A stretch of 44,026 nucleotides of DNA from Gammaproteobacteria bacterium (GCA_029881035.1 JAOUNI010000020.1:1-44026); one strand, 5' to 3'. Positions 1-7,917 are shown, numbered from the stretch's first letter. Notes: generated by a model not told the origin, from the sequence alone. Numbers and translations are program-made.

Positions 1-581
1 TCCAGGCGTGCATCACGGCCGCAATTGAAGCGATAAAACTTATAGCGTATCGGGTTCTTTGTATAATAATCCTGGTGATAATCTTCGGCGGGATAAAATG
101 TCGATGCCTGGGTGATTTCAGTGACTATTGCTTGCTTGAAAGGTTTGTTTTGTTCGATATCGCGTTTTGATTGTTCAGCATCCATTTTTTGCTGCGGGCT
201 GTTATAAAAAATACCGCTGCGGTACTGTTTGCCGTGATCACAAAATTGTTGGTCTTTTACGGTTGGGTCGATAGTGCGCCAAAAACGATCGGTCAGTTCC
301 TTGTAACTGATCATCTCAGGATTAAAAACAACTTCGACCGCTTCGGTATGTCCGGTGCCACCGGCAGAAACTTCTTTATAAGCAGGATTCTTTTTATGGC
401 CACCGGTATAACCGGAGGTAGTTTTGAAAACGCCAGGCATTTTGTCGAAGTCGGATTCTACGCACCAGAAGCAGCCGCCGGCAAAAATGGCGGTTTCCAT
501 TTTATTACTATTCTCCTGCGCTATCAGCAGAGCAGGGAAGTTGAACATTAATATCAGTGCAATAATATATCGATTAAACAT
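1..581 (-). CDS. msrA: Exported peptide-methionine (S)-S-oxide reductase MsrA, 3' end cut by the window edge
   Basis: MsrA reduces the S-epimer of methionine sulfoxide in proteins. Read on the minus strand from the ATG at 579-581, the frame is open to base 1 (193 codons, no stop seen). A hydrophobic signal peptide (about residues 5-21, ending LLIA before QEN) suggests periplasmic work. The family signature GGCFWC lies at residues 35-40, with Cys37 the catalytic cysteine. The YPAEDYHQDYY stretch and the CGRD region expected near the family C-terminus are present, so little is missing. It lies 34 bases downstream of msrB on the same strand, so the two probably share a transcript and together repair both sulfoxide epimers in the envelope. 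Confidence 0.95.
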   Translation of the reverse strand, partial: MFNRYIIALILMFNFPALLIAQENSNKMETAIFAGGCFWCVESDFDKMPGVFKTTSGYTGGHKKNPAYKEVSAGGTGHTEAVEVVFNPEMISYKELTDRFWRTIDPTVKDQQFCDHGKQYRSGIFYNSPQQKMDAEQSKRDIEQNKPFKQAIVTEITQASTFYPAEDYHQDYYTKNPIRYKFYRFNCGRDARL

Positions 582-615
582 AAGTCGTATCCTGTATTGA
601 AAAACCATATTGTCA

Positions 616-1107
616 TTAAGCGGGAATAAATTTCAGTGCCAGGCCGTTGTTACACCAGCGTTCTCCGGTGGGTTTTGGGCCATCTTTAAATAGATGACCA
701 TGATGACCTCCGCAATGCGCGCAATGATATTCGGTGCGTGGATAAATCATTTTGAAGTCAGTCTTTGTTTCCATGGCACCAGGTAAGCTGGTAAAAAAAC
801 TGGGCCAGCCGGTACCGCTATCAAATTTCATTTCTGAGTTAAATAGCGGCGATTCACAAGCGGCGCAGACGTAGACTCCCTGACGTTTTTCGTTATTCAG
901 TGGGCTGGATCGCGGTGGTTCTGTACCTTCATCACGCAGGATATGGTATTGCTCTGGTGTCAGTATCTTTTTCCATTCTTCATCAGTTTTAACAATTTTC
1001 ACGAATTTCATGGATGAATTGTCCTTGTTTGCCAATGTTCTTGATGCCAGCAGTGGTAGAGCTGCCAGACCCAGGCCTGCCAAAGTGATAAATTTACGTC
1101 GGTTCAT
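616..1107 (-). CDS. msrB: Exported (Tat-type signal) peptide-methionine (R)-S-oxide reductase MsrB
   Basis: MsrB reduces the R-epimer of protein-bound methionine sulfoxide. The 163-aa protein opens with MNRRKFI and a hydrophobic stretch to about residue 26, a twin-arginine-like export signal. The structural zinc pairs CAAC (81-84) and CAHC (129-132) are intact. So are the GGHHGHLF loop and the catalytic cysteine Cys152 in RWCNNG, where the family norm is RYCxN. A GGAG-like site lies about 11 bases upstream of the ATG. It is the promoter-proximal gene of the msrB-msrA pair. Export of both enzymes points to an envelope methionine-repair role, distinct from the MsrPQ system. Confidence 0.95.
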   Translation of the reverse strand: MNRRKFITLAGLGLAALPLLASRTLANKDNSSMKFVKIVKTDEEWKKILTPEQYHILRDEGTEPPRSSPLNNEKRQGVYVCAACESPLFNSEMKFDSGTGWPSFFTSLPGAMETKTDFKMIYPRTEYHCAHCGGHHGHLFKDGPKPTGERWCNNGLALKFIPA

Positions 1108-1460
1108 AATATGGGAACTCCGGATTTATTGCTGTCAGTGAGGTCAGTTTAGAATCATGATCTCACTGAGACATCACAGAGTTATCACTTTTTTGTCACA
1201 TTGACAGAAAATCTCGAGTAATAAAGTAATTATTTTTTTACTGATTGACGATTTTGAATATCGTAAGTCATAAAAGGGATATTTAGATATTGATAATTAG
1301 ATCCCAAAAGAGATATTTAGATTCCGCTTCTATCTCATCACAGATCTTTGAAGTGCCGCTCATATAATTCCTGAAACGTAATTGATTCATGTCAAACTTT
1401 CACAATATCATGGAGTGTAGAGTTTCTACTTGAAGGATAAAAAATTGAAGGACTAACAAT
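1108..1460. promoter_or_regulatory. Divergent intergenic region between msrB and the lipoprotein gene
   Basis: This 353-base gene-free stretch separates two divergent genes, so it must carry both promoters. It contains a small palindrome, TCTCA-C-TGAGA (1161-1171), on the msrB side and a 17-bp imperfect direct repeat (listed separately) on the lipoprotein side. An AAGGA ribosome binding site precedes the ATG at 1461. I could not assign convincing -35/-10 boxes. Confidence 0.5.
1272..1322. repeat. Direct repeat pair AAAAGRGATATTTAGAT, 34-bp period
   Basis: The 17-mers at 1272-1288 and 1306-1322 are identical except for one base (G/A at position 6). Their starts are 34 bp apart, close to three helical turns, so a protein could bind both on one DNA face. 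They lie 140-190 bp upstream of the lipoprotein start and about 165 bp upstream of msrB. A regulator site is inference; the repeat itself is directly visible. Confidence 0.6.
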
Positions 1461-3548
1461 ATGAATAAACTTAGCTTTTCGATTATCGGTTTGTTTACTT
1501 TGCTATCAGTTGCCTGTGGAGGCGGGGGTGGTGATTCAAGTCCGAGTAATACCACACCTGACCCTGTTAATCCTACTCCAGATCTTTTATTCAATAAACT
1601 TCTTGGTTTTGTCACTAACACCGATGGTGAACTGATTTCCTATGCCAGTGTGGGTGGTGCTATCACCGGCAACAGTGGTGTGACTACCGATGAAGCGACA
1701 GCAACGGCAGCTGGCTGGTATCTGGTTGAAGCAGAAGGTTATGCGCCATCTTATACCCGACCATCAGGCGAAATAGAGGGTATTAACATCATCAATACAA
1801 CGCTGACACCGATCGCTGCACAGGCTTTTCATGTTATGGGTGGTGATGTAACCACTTTAAGTGCTGGACCAGGAGATGTGGTTACAGTAACGATTCAACC
1901 CGCGGTATTTGATGAAGATGTCATTATCGAACTGACTCCACTTGATCCGATTTTTCTTGATACTGCTTTTGCAGCCATGGATACGTCTGATGTACTGCAT
2001 ATCAGTCAGCCATTTGATATTCGTGCACGCGCTGCAGATGATGGTAGTCTGGTGCAGCCTGCTTCTGGCCAGGTAGTGGAGATCACTCTGACTGATGGTG
2101 GTGCCCTGGGTGATCCAGCGCGCTTATTCTGGTTTGATGCTGATCAGGGACAGTGGCTAGAACAACATAATGCGGCCTGTAATCGAGTAGATGCAGATCA
2201 CGTAAGTTGTTTGCTCGATCATTTTTCACAGCACGCAGGTGGCAGCAGCACACCACCACCTCCATCCGGTGCGGGTAACGCCCATTCACAGGCATCTAAG
2301 GACACAGATGCTGCCTATGACACCTCAGCAAAAGACATGGCTGAACGAGAAAAAAATGGTGAAGAGCCTGGTTCATGTGAAATATTCACGCCGGCGCTTA
2401 TAGCCGCCTTTATGGCTGAGGTGGATGCCGCTATAGCAGAGGCCAAAGCTAACCCTGGCGAAGCCGCAAAAGCGATGTTATTTAAAACAGCAGCACGCTT
2501 GCAGCTTGTTGGTGGTTTTTCTGGTGATTATGATTCTGGTTGCGATGTTTTCCCTCCGCAATGGCCACATGCTGGAGATCCTTACGCTGACTTAATGGAA
2601 GAAGCCGATAATGTCACCAGAAAACTGGCAGCAAAAGTATTAACAAACCCCAAGTGTCCCGACATTGATTCTATCGCCAAAGTTTTAGCCGAAGCGCAGT
2701 TGCTTGGTGTTGAGGATATTCAGCCAGATCTGGAATATAAATATAACGAGCTACTGGATCAGTGCAATATATGGGAGGGACGCATTGAATATTCAATTAT
2801 CCTACCAAGGGCGCTGGCAAGCTTTGACGGTATTGATTATGACCCATGGTATAGCGGCGCGCTCTACTGGAATGAATCCCATGACATCATGTTGGCCTTG
2901 CATGCTTCTTCTGGAACCGCAGATGAAAATATAGGAAACTTTGAAGGTACAGATAAAGTAACAACTGATTTTTCTGATGCTGAATATAGAAGTTATACCT
3001 CCAATACCGGTTGTAGCTTCCCGGTTTATGATGCCACTATCAGGCGCGGTCAGCCTGTTAATGGTGAGATAAATGCCAGCTTTGCCGGACGTTTAGATTC
3101 TAATAATAATTTCGTAGCAGACAGTTTTAGCGCCGCCAATGACATTAAAATTTACTACGGTGTCTTTGAGACAGGGTGGGCCTTCGATGGTTGGCCAAGC
3201 CTGCTCTGCATAAAGGATGATGATGCTGAAGGCAGCTACACTGATATTTATCGTGGCCAGTTAGTTGAGCAATTTGCTGATTATCAATATCTTTATGGTA
3301 CTTCGATCGACATGGGGAACCATGTATTTAGTAACTCTTTTTATGATGTACTCCCAAGCCTGTGGGATATTTTGAATAAGGGTCCTACCCAGCCTGCGCC
3401 GCCAGCCACTGAAACCAACCCCTACCCGAAAGCTTATTACAATGGCACAGAGATACTGTTTGAAGCCTATAGTTTTGGTTTAGCCAATGATATGCAAATT
3501 GTGATGCGTTGGAATATCGTCCACACTGATTATACGCGCGGACGTTAG
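1461..3548 (+). CDS. Large outer-membrane-type lipoprotein of unknown function
   Basis: The 695-aa protein starts with a lipoprotein signal peptide and a lipobox ending LSVAC, with the lipidated cysteine at about residue 19. Glycine- and proline-rich linkers follow. Residues about 45-120 look like a carboxypeptidase-regulatory-like beta sandwich (GFVTNTDGELISYASV, then TDEATATAAGWYLVEAEGYAP). Next come beta-rich segments, a Pro-rich linker near 265-270 and a large C-terminal part I do not recognise. Several scattered cysteines in the C-terminal half suit an extracytoplasmic, disulfide-bonded fold. No enzyme motif was found. It stands alone, divergent from msrB and convergent with the amidohydrolase gene. 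A surface adhesin or scaffold role is possible but unproven. Confidence 0.75.
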   Translation: MNKLSFSIIGLFTLLSVACGGGGGDSSPSNTTPDPVNPTPDLLFNKLLGFVTNTDGELISYASVGGAITGNSGVTTDEATATAAGWYLVEAEGYAPSYTRPSGEIEGINIINTTLTPIAAQAFHVMGGDVTTLSAGPGDVVTVTIQPAVFDEDVIIELTPLDPIFLDTAFAAMDTSDVLHISQPFDIRARAADDGSLVQPASGQVVEITLTDGGALGDPARLFWFDADQGQWLEQHNAACNRVDADHVSCLLDHFSQHAGGSSTPPPPSGAGNAHSQASKDTDAAYDTSAKDMAEREKNGEEPGSCEIFTPALIAAFMAEVDAAIAEAKANPGEAAKAMLFKTAARLQLVGGFSGDYDSGCDVFPPQWPHAGDPYADLMEEADNVTRKLAAKVLTNPKCPDIDSIAKVLAEAQLLGVEDIQPDLEYKYNELLDQCNIWEGRIEYSIILPRALASFDGIDYDPWYSGALYWNESHDIMLALHASSGTADENIGNFEGTDKVTTDFSDAEYRSYTSNTGCSFPVYDATIRRGQPVNGEINASFAGRLDSNNNFVADSFSAANDIKIYYGVFETGWAFDGWPSLLCIKDDDAEGSYTDIYRGQLVEQFADYQYLYGTSIDMGNHVFSNSFYDVLPSLWDILNKGPTQPAPPATETNPYPKAYYNGTEILFEAYSFGLANDMQIVMRWNIVHTDYTRGR

Positions 3549-3603
3549 AGTTAAATGAAACTTTCTCTGCGCCCATTGTAAGGAGCATTTGTAAAAAAAT
3601 TAA

Positions 3604-4518
3604 CTAACCCAGCAATGCTTTTATATGTGCTGCTACACTGCGCCCCAGTGCGGAGAGTGCATAACCACCTTCCAGTGTTGAAACGATTCTACCTTGGGCA
3701 TATTTATCTGCAATGGTTTTGATTTCGTTCGTCACCCATGCATAATCCTGTTCTACCATATTCAGGCCAGCCATATTGTCTTCGACATGTGCATCGAAAC
3801 CGGCAGAGATAAGAATGAGTTCAGGCTGAAATGCTTCCAGCTTTGGTAGCCAGTGCGATTTAATCGCGTCGCAAAAGATTTTCCCATCTGCGCCTGCTGG
3901 TAAGGGCACATTGACAATATGTTCTGATTTGGTATCAGTTCCAGCATACGGATAGAACGGATGCTGAAAGGTTGAACAAAATAGGATTTTTTCTTCGTTT
4001 TTAAAAATATCTTCAGTGCCGTTACCGTGGTGCACATCAAAATCGACGATAGCTACTCGTTTTAGATTGTGCGTATACAATGCATGCGCTGCACCGACAG
4101 CAATATTATTAAAAATACAGAATCCCATGGCTTTATTATGTTCGGCATGGTGGCCGGGGGGCCTGACATTACAAAAAGCAGCGCTATTTTTTCCATTCAA
4201 CACCAGATCAACACCAAGTACCACGGCACCCGCTGCACGTAATGCAGCGCTTAATGTATATGGATTCATCGAAGTGTCAGGGTCGAGAAAAAGATAACCC
4301 TGTTGCGGTGAGTTGAGAAAAATTTCATCAACGTACACGGGATCATGTACCCGGTATAACTGATTACGCGTTGCCAGCGGCGCATCATGATGTTGTAAAA
4401 CCGAGTCCAGACCAGAAGCAGACAATTGATCTTGAATGGCTCTCAGGCGCGCAGGATTTTCTGGATGGCGTGCTCCCATTTCATGCAGCACACAATCCGG
4501 GTGTGAAATCAAAGCCAC
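3604..4518 (-). CDS. Histone-deacetylase-family zinc amidohydrolase
   Basis: This 304-aa enzyme belongs to the arginase/deacetylase fold that removes acetyl groups from acetyl-lysine or acetylpolyamines. The active site is complete: tandem His at 123-124 in RPPGHHAEHN, zinc ligands Asp161 and His163 in DFDVHHGNGT, Asp242 in SAGFDAH, and the GGY loop near the C-terminus. The HPE-NPARL N-terminal signature is present. The start is a GTG at 4516-4518. An in-frame TAG not far upstream leaves no ATG, and an AAAAAAGG stretch lies before the GTG. Bacterial relatives act on acetylpolyamines, acetoin-pathway proteins or unknown substrates, so the substrate here is open. The gene appears monocistronic. 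Confidence 0.93.
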   Translation of the reverse strand: MALISHPDCVLHEMGARHPENPARLRAIQDQLSASGLDSVLQHHDAPLATRNQLYRVHDPVYVDEIFLNSPQQGYLFLDPDTSMNPYTLSAALRAAGAVVLGVDLVLNGKNSAAFCNVRPPGHHAEHNKAMGFCIFNNIAVGAAHALYTHNLKRVAIVDFDVHHGNGTEDIFKNEEKILFCSTFQHPFYPYAGTDTKSEHIVNVPLPAGADGKIFCDAIKSHWLPKLEAFQPELILISAGFDAHVEDNMAGLNMVEQDYAWVTNEIKTIADKYAQGRIVSTLEGGYALSALGRSVAAHIKALLG

Positions 4519-4852
4519 TGACAGGGTACTGCCTTTTTTGGCTGCTGTGTTAATGAAGAGCTATCCTAATATTAAAGTAACTAATAGTATCATTTGTACC
4601 ATATAGACAGAGCAATAACATTATGACTTAAATATTTTATGACACATACTTTTGCATATTTATTTTATGAGGCGAACGTATAATTATCTTGAAATTGAAA
4701 AATAGATCAGGGCCAATAGAAAAATGTTATCGAGAAATATAATACATACAGATTTTTAAATTTAAATGACAGCCTATAAATTGTATTTATGGTGACAAAT
4801 ATTTAAAAAAGGTGATGAAATTCAACTGAAAATAGTAATGTTTAATCAAAAT

Positions 4853-4887
4853 TTTAATTAAATCACTTTTTTTAATTAAATCACTTT
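4853..4887. repeat. Perfect tandem duplication of a 17-mer, 18-bp period
   Basis: TTTAATTAAATCACTTT occurs at 4853-4869 and again at 4871-4887, separated by one T. Each unit contains the palindrome TTAATTAA. The repeat lies about 60 bp upstream of the gene relic. It may be replication slippage in AT-rich DNA or a pair of protein sites. Confidence 0.75.
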
Positions 4888-4949
4888 AATAATTGATCTA
4901 AATAAGTATTTCAAGAAAAGATATAGATATCAGCAGGATACAATCACAT

Positions 4950-5106
4950 GAGGGCCGGGAAATTTATTTCCATCGAAACAGTCTGGTTGATGGTTATTTT
5001 GACGGCCTGGAGAATGGTGATAAAATGAACTCTTTAGAAATAGCAGGTATTGATAGTCACAGCCAGCACTGTGCACTTAATCGGTAAACATAATATTGTC
5101 GGCTGA
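4950..5106 (+). pseudogene. Decayed 3' fragment of the HPF/cold-shock-domain gene
   Basis: This stretch aligns base for base with 21587-21745, the end of the intact HPF/cold-shock gene. By eye, 55 of 65 bases match from 4964, and 43 of 46 match at the end, including GTGCACTTAAT and ATATTGTCGGCTGA. The middle is more diverged, and a net 2-base deletion shifts the frame. In the parental frame it reads IYFHRNSLVDGYFDGLENGDK, close to the intact IYFHRNSLVDGDFDGLEEGDK, then loses the frame and stops early. The ribosome-binding half and the start of the cold-shock domain are absent. It therefore looks like a duplicated or recombined remnant and not an expressed gene. Confidence 0.85.
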
Positions 5107-5124
5107 CAATAAGTTAAGTAACGT

Positions 5125-5153
5125 GGTGGCCTGCTAATTATTAGCAGGCCACC
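5125..5153 (+). other. Perfect 13-bp inverted repeat (hairpin) without a U-tract
   Basis: GGTGGCCTGCTAA (5125-5137) pairs fully with TTAGCAGGCCACC (5141-5153) across a TTA loop. It follows the gene relic by about 20 bases and ends 20 bases before the ATG of the DUF4382 gene. No T-run follows, so it is not a standard intrinsic terminator on the plus strand. It may be a relic terminator, a leader hairpin or an operator. Confidence 0.7.
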
Positions 5154-5173
5154 ATGAAAATGAGGCTAAAGTG

Positions 5174-6091
5174 ATGAAATTATCGATAACTAAAACATTC
5201 AAAATAATGGTAATGACCAGCCTGACGTTATTTCAGTTCGGCTGCAATTCGGGCAGCTCATCACCAACAGGTTCATTAACTATCAATGTGACTGATGCAC
5301 CCATTGATACAGCCGAAAAGGTTATTATTGAATTCAGTGGCATTGAAATAAAACCGCAAAATGGAACGTCGATTAGCTTTGACTTCACTGAAAAGTGTAC
5401 GTCTGACCCGGATTTATGTCAGATTGATTTGTTAGCACTCAATAATGGCCTTTCTCAGCAGTTACTGGATTCTGAGATCGTCTCTTCCGGACAGTACAAC
5501 TGGCTTCGATTAATGGTTAATGCTGAAGCGAATGTTAAAGATTCTTATATTGTTATCGCTGGAAAGGAATATGAGTTACATATACCAAGCGGCGCACAAA
5601 GTGGGCTTAAATTAAATCAGGGTTTTGTAGTTCCAGCAGGGGGTGAAGCAAACTTCACCATTGATTTTGATTTGCGTAAATCAGTGCATGATCCTGTAGG
5701 TATGAGCGGTTATATACTTCGACCTTCGCTGCGAATGATGAATAACGTTGAAACAGGAACATTATCAGGCAGTATCGATGCCAGCTTTTATTCAAGCGGC
5801 AGCTGCAACGGCGCAGTTTATGTTTTTGATGGCAGCGTCGATACGCCCGATGATGAAGATGGTGAAGGCTATGGACCTGACCCGATCACTTCGGCATTGG
5901 TCAACGACGATGGTGTATATAATTACAAAGTGAGCTTTCTTACCGAAGGTAATTACCTTATCGCGTTTACCTGTGATGCTCTAGCTGATAATCCTGATTT
6001 AGATGATGATACAGCTACAGTTAGTTTCCTGAGTACCGCAACCGTCACTATTAACGCAAATAACAATACAGTTTATAACTTCGAACCTTAA
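5174..6091 (+). CDS. DUF4382 exported (probable lipoprotein) beta-sandwich protein
   Basis: The protein is about 305 aa. A GTG at 5171 is in frame, but the ATG at 5174 is better spaced from GAGG at 5162-5165. An N-terminal hydrophobic segment ends FQFGCNSGSS, an imperfect lipobox because the -3 position is Gln and not Leu. The first domain carries the DUF4382 signature: GSLTINVTDAPID, then IEFSGIEIKP, and LRPSLRM at its end. A second, carboxypeptidase-regulatory-like beta domain follows, with DGSVDTPDDEDGEGYGP and NYLIAFTCD. The molecular role of DUF4382 proteins is not established. The location should be the periplasm or the outer-membrane face. A clear terminator follows. Confidence 0.85.
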   Translation: MKLSITKTFKIMVMTSLTLFQFGCNSGSSSPTGSLTINVTDAPIDTAEKVIIEFSGIEIKPQNGTSISFDFTEKCTSDPDLCQIDLLALNNGLSQQLLDSEIVSSGQYNWLRLMVNAEANVKDSYIVIAGKEYELHIPSGAQSGLKLNQGFVVPAGGEANFTIDFDLRKSVHDPVGMSGYILRPSLRMMNNVETGTLSGSIDASFYSSGSCNGAVYVFDGSVDTPDDEDGEGYGPDPITSALVNDDGVYNYKVSFLTEGNYLIAFTCDALADNPDLDDDTATVSFLSTATVTINANNNTVYNFEP

Positions 6092-6104
6092 AATATTTTT
6101 ATTT

Positions 6105-6133
6105 AACGGTGTCCAAAAGGACGCCGTTTTTTT
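6105..6133 (+). terminator. Intrinsic terminator after the DUF4382 gene
   Basis: AACGGTGTCC and GGACGCCGTT form a 10-bp stem with one G-U pair and an AAAA loop, followed by a run of T. It lies 14 bases after the stop codon. Confidence 0.9.
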
Positions 6134-6189
6134 ATTATTAAATTAAATGGGGAAGGGCAACACCTACAATTAAAAAAACTATTGTCAAT

Positions 6190-6756
6190 CTAAACTTTTA
6201 TTTTTATCAGTTGTTGCCATGCGTCCAGAATGTCTTGCTGTGCACTATCCTGTTTGTTACCTATAAGTTCATCTGGAATTTTTTTACTATGGATAACTCG
6301 ATCAGGATGACCTTTTGGGAATTCGGATAAATGATCAAAAAACAAATAACCGTTTACCGGTATATCGGGGATAGATGCTGAAAGTGTGTTGATTTGGTAA
6401 TCCAGCTCATGAAGTGGATTTTCGAAGCTGTAACTTCTTTGACCTAACATTTGTGTCCATTCATCGATATGATCAGCGCAAAATATTTTACCGGGATAAC
6501 ATTTATACATTATTAAGCTAATCGCATCGTTACGCATAACCAAACGATCAATCGTGAAATAATGGCCGAGCCCATCAGGCCATTGAACATTAATGAGCTG
6601 TTCAATACCCAGACGATTAAGCTGCCTATAAGTTTTGAAGTTCAACCAGTAATGTTTTATTTTTTTTCGGCTGAGATAAACTATCAGACTGATAAAGATA
6701 ACAGCTGCAATGATTATTAAGTGTTGCTCGGTTATCTGCGTTATTGTTTGTAACAT
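6190..6756 (-). CDS. Membrane-anchored NERD-like protein with a degenerate active site
   Basis: The protein is 188 aa from the ATG at 6754-6756; a TTG 15 bases further upstream is also possible. One transmembrane helix (about residues 12-30) is followed by a basic stretch and a cytoplasmic domain. Its order matches the nuclease-related (NERD) domain: FTIDRLVM, then ISLIMYKCYPGKIF, WTQMLGQRSYSFENPL and VNGYLFF. In typical NERD proteins the second motif contains an acidic residue two before the lysine (ExK). Here that position is Met (IMYK), so nuclease activity is doubtful. The IDxLV aspartate is kept. No partner genes are adjacent. Family assignment is by pattern only. Confidence 0.6.
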   Translation of the reverse strand: MLQTITQITEQHLIIIAAVIFISLIVYLSRKKIKHYWLNFKTYRQLNRLGIEQLINVQWPDGLGHYFTIDRLVMRNDAISLIMYKCYPGKIFCADHIDEWTQMLGQRSYSFENPLHELDYQINTLSASIPDIPVNGYLFFDHLSEFPKGHPDRVIHSKKIPDELIGNKQDSAQQDILDAWQQLIKIKV

Positions 6757-6943
6757 ATCACTTATTCTCAAACTGATACTCGCTAGTGATTCTTATGTTG
6801 GCATAATGGCTGTAACAATTAACCTCGGTAATTACTCTATTATTTATTTTGTGTTGGAGCAACCGTTTATTTTGATATTTATTTAATAATAAAGGTGGGT
6901 AACCAGGCCTGTTGAACTTAACGCGCTTTCCTACTGAATTATT

Positions 6944-7693
6944 TTACTCAAGATAACGTGTTTGCCACTGTAAATACATGGCATGTACATGCTCTGCAAA
7001 TTCTTCCTTGCTAGTAAAACCTTCGGGACTGATGGCATCGTAGACATAATAATTGGCATGGTTGTTCTGGCAGGTCATAAAATGCCAGAATTTATTAAGC
7101 AGCGTTTGCGGGTCGCGCCATTCAAACGTATCCTGTTCTTCGTAATGCAGAAACACCGGCAGGATCGGTACACCTGTTTTAATTGATATATCAAAGGCGC
7201 CTGTTTGAAATTTCGAATATATACGCCGTCCTTTACAGCCACCTTCCGGGAAAATGGCTACGTTACGGCCTTTTTTCACTGCATTTATTAACGAATCCAG
7301 CGCTGCATGTCGTGATTCTGGATCATCGCGTTTTACAAAGATAGTATCGGCTTTGGCGCTAATACGACCTATAAAATACCAGTGCCGAACACCTTCTTTA
7401 CCTAGCGGGTAAACATTAAACAGGGCCGGTATGGCAAAGTCCTCCAGTGCCGAAGGATGATTGGCAATCAGGATAAAATGCTCTGGCAGGGCATGTGTAT
7501 TCTTCTGATGTAGGCGTAGGTCTATACCCAGGGCACGAATAAAAAAACGGCACCAACTACGTGAAAGGGCATGGTAATAATCACCGGTAAAAATACGTGG
7601 TAGCCAGGACAGAAGATATAATATCAGTGTAAATACGGACAGCTCCAGCCAACACCAGATCAACCAAAAACTACGTATAATAAATTTGAGCAT
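6944..7693 (-). CDS. PlsC-type lysophospholipid acyltransferase (LPLAT family)
   Basis: The 249-aa membrane-bound enzyme is predicted to move an acyl group from acyl-CoA or acyl-ACP to a glycerol-phosphate-type acceptor. An N-terminal hydrophobic segment (about residues 5-28) is followed by the motif NHPSALED, then FVKRDDPESRHAAL, the FPEGG block, and VPILPVFLHY. In the usual HX4D motif the acidic residue is Asp. Here the fifth position is Glu, with Asp next to it. AGGAGA lies just upstream of the ATG, and a perfect 11-bp inverted repeat lies 23 bases upstream of the start. It is monocistronic. Whether it makes phosphatidic acid or acylates another lipid cannot be told. Confidence 0.88.
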   Translation of the reverse strand: MLKFIIRSFWLIWCWLELSVFTLILYLLSWLPRIFTGDYYHALSRSWCRFFIRALGIDLRLHQKNTHALPEHFILIANHPSALEDFAIPALFNVYPLGKEGVRHWYFIGRISAKADTIFVKRDDPESRHAALDSLINAVKKGRNVAIFPEGGCKGRRIYSKFQTGAFDISIKTGVPILPVFLHYEEQDTFEWRDPQTLLNKFWHFMTCQNNHANYYVYDAISPEGFTSKEEFAEHVHAMYLQWQTRYLE

Positions 7694-7715
7694 CGAACTA
7701 TTCTTCTCCTGAAAG

Positions 7716-7742
7716 TTAGTTATTATTGATGATAATAACTAA
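7716..7742 (-). promoter_or_regulatory. Perfect 11-bp inverted repeat upstream of the acyltransferase
   Basis: TTAGTTATTAT (7716-7726) and ATAATAACTAA (7732-7742) are exact reverse complements around TGATG. The element sits 23 bases upstream of the acyltransferase start, where a repressor site or leader hairpin would act. The regulator is unknown. It does not fit the Fur consensus orientation. Confidence 0.6.
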
Positions 7743-7917
7743 TTACAGAGTAGTGCATAAAGTCATGTGGGTCTATTTATATCCAGAGATTTGAATAACA
7801 TGGCTGATCAGGTTTAGTTTCGAAATCTATTACTTTTGAGTCCAAAAGATAGATAGGGCTGATGTCTTCTACCAGGGGTAGTTTATTGTTACTATGACAA
7901 ACCAAATATATGCATTT

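Larger units (their letters stand above)
4519..5173. other. AT-rich 655-bp gap holding a tandem repeat, a gene relic and a hairpin
   Basis: No intact gene is visible. The first 330 bases are very AT-rich and without recognisable coding. A 17-bp unit then occurs twice (4853-4887). After it comes a decayed copy of the 3' end of the HPF/cold-shock gene (4950-5106), then a perfect hairpin (5125-5153), and finally the ribosome binding site of the DUF4382 gene. The mix suggests a site that has received and lost DNA. Confidence 0.6.

Noticed and set aside
171-551. 126-codon plus-strand open frame
   Set aside because: It lies antisense within the clear msrA gene and has no protein-like pattern.
4853-4887. 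Start of a CRISPR array
   Set aside because: Only two units with a one-base gap, no spacers and no cas genes.
7716-7742. Fur box
   Set aside because: The AT-rich half-sites point the opposite way from the TGATAAT-N-ATTATCA consensus.
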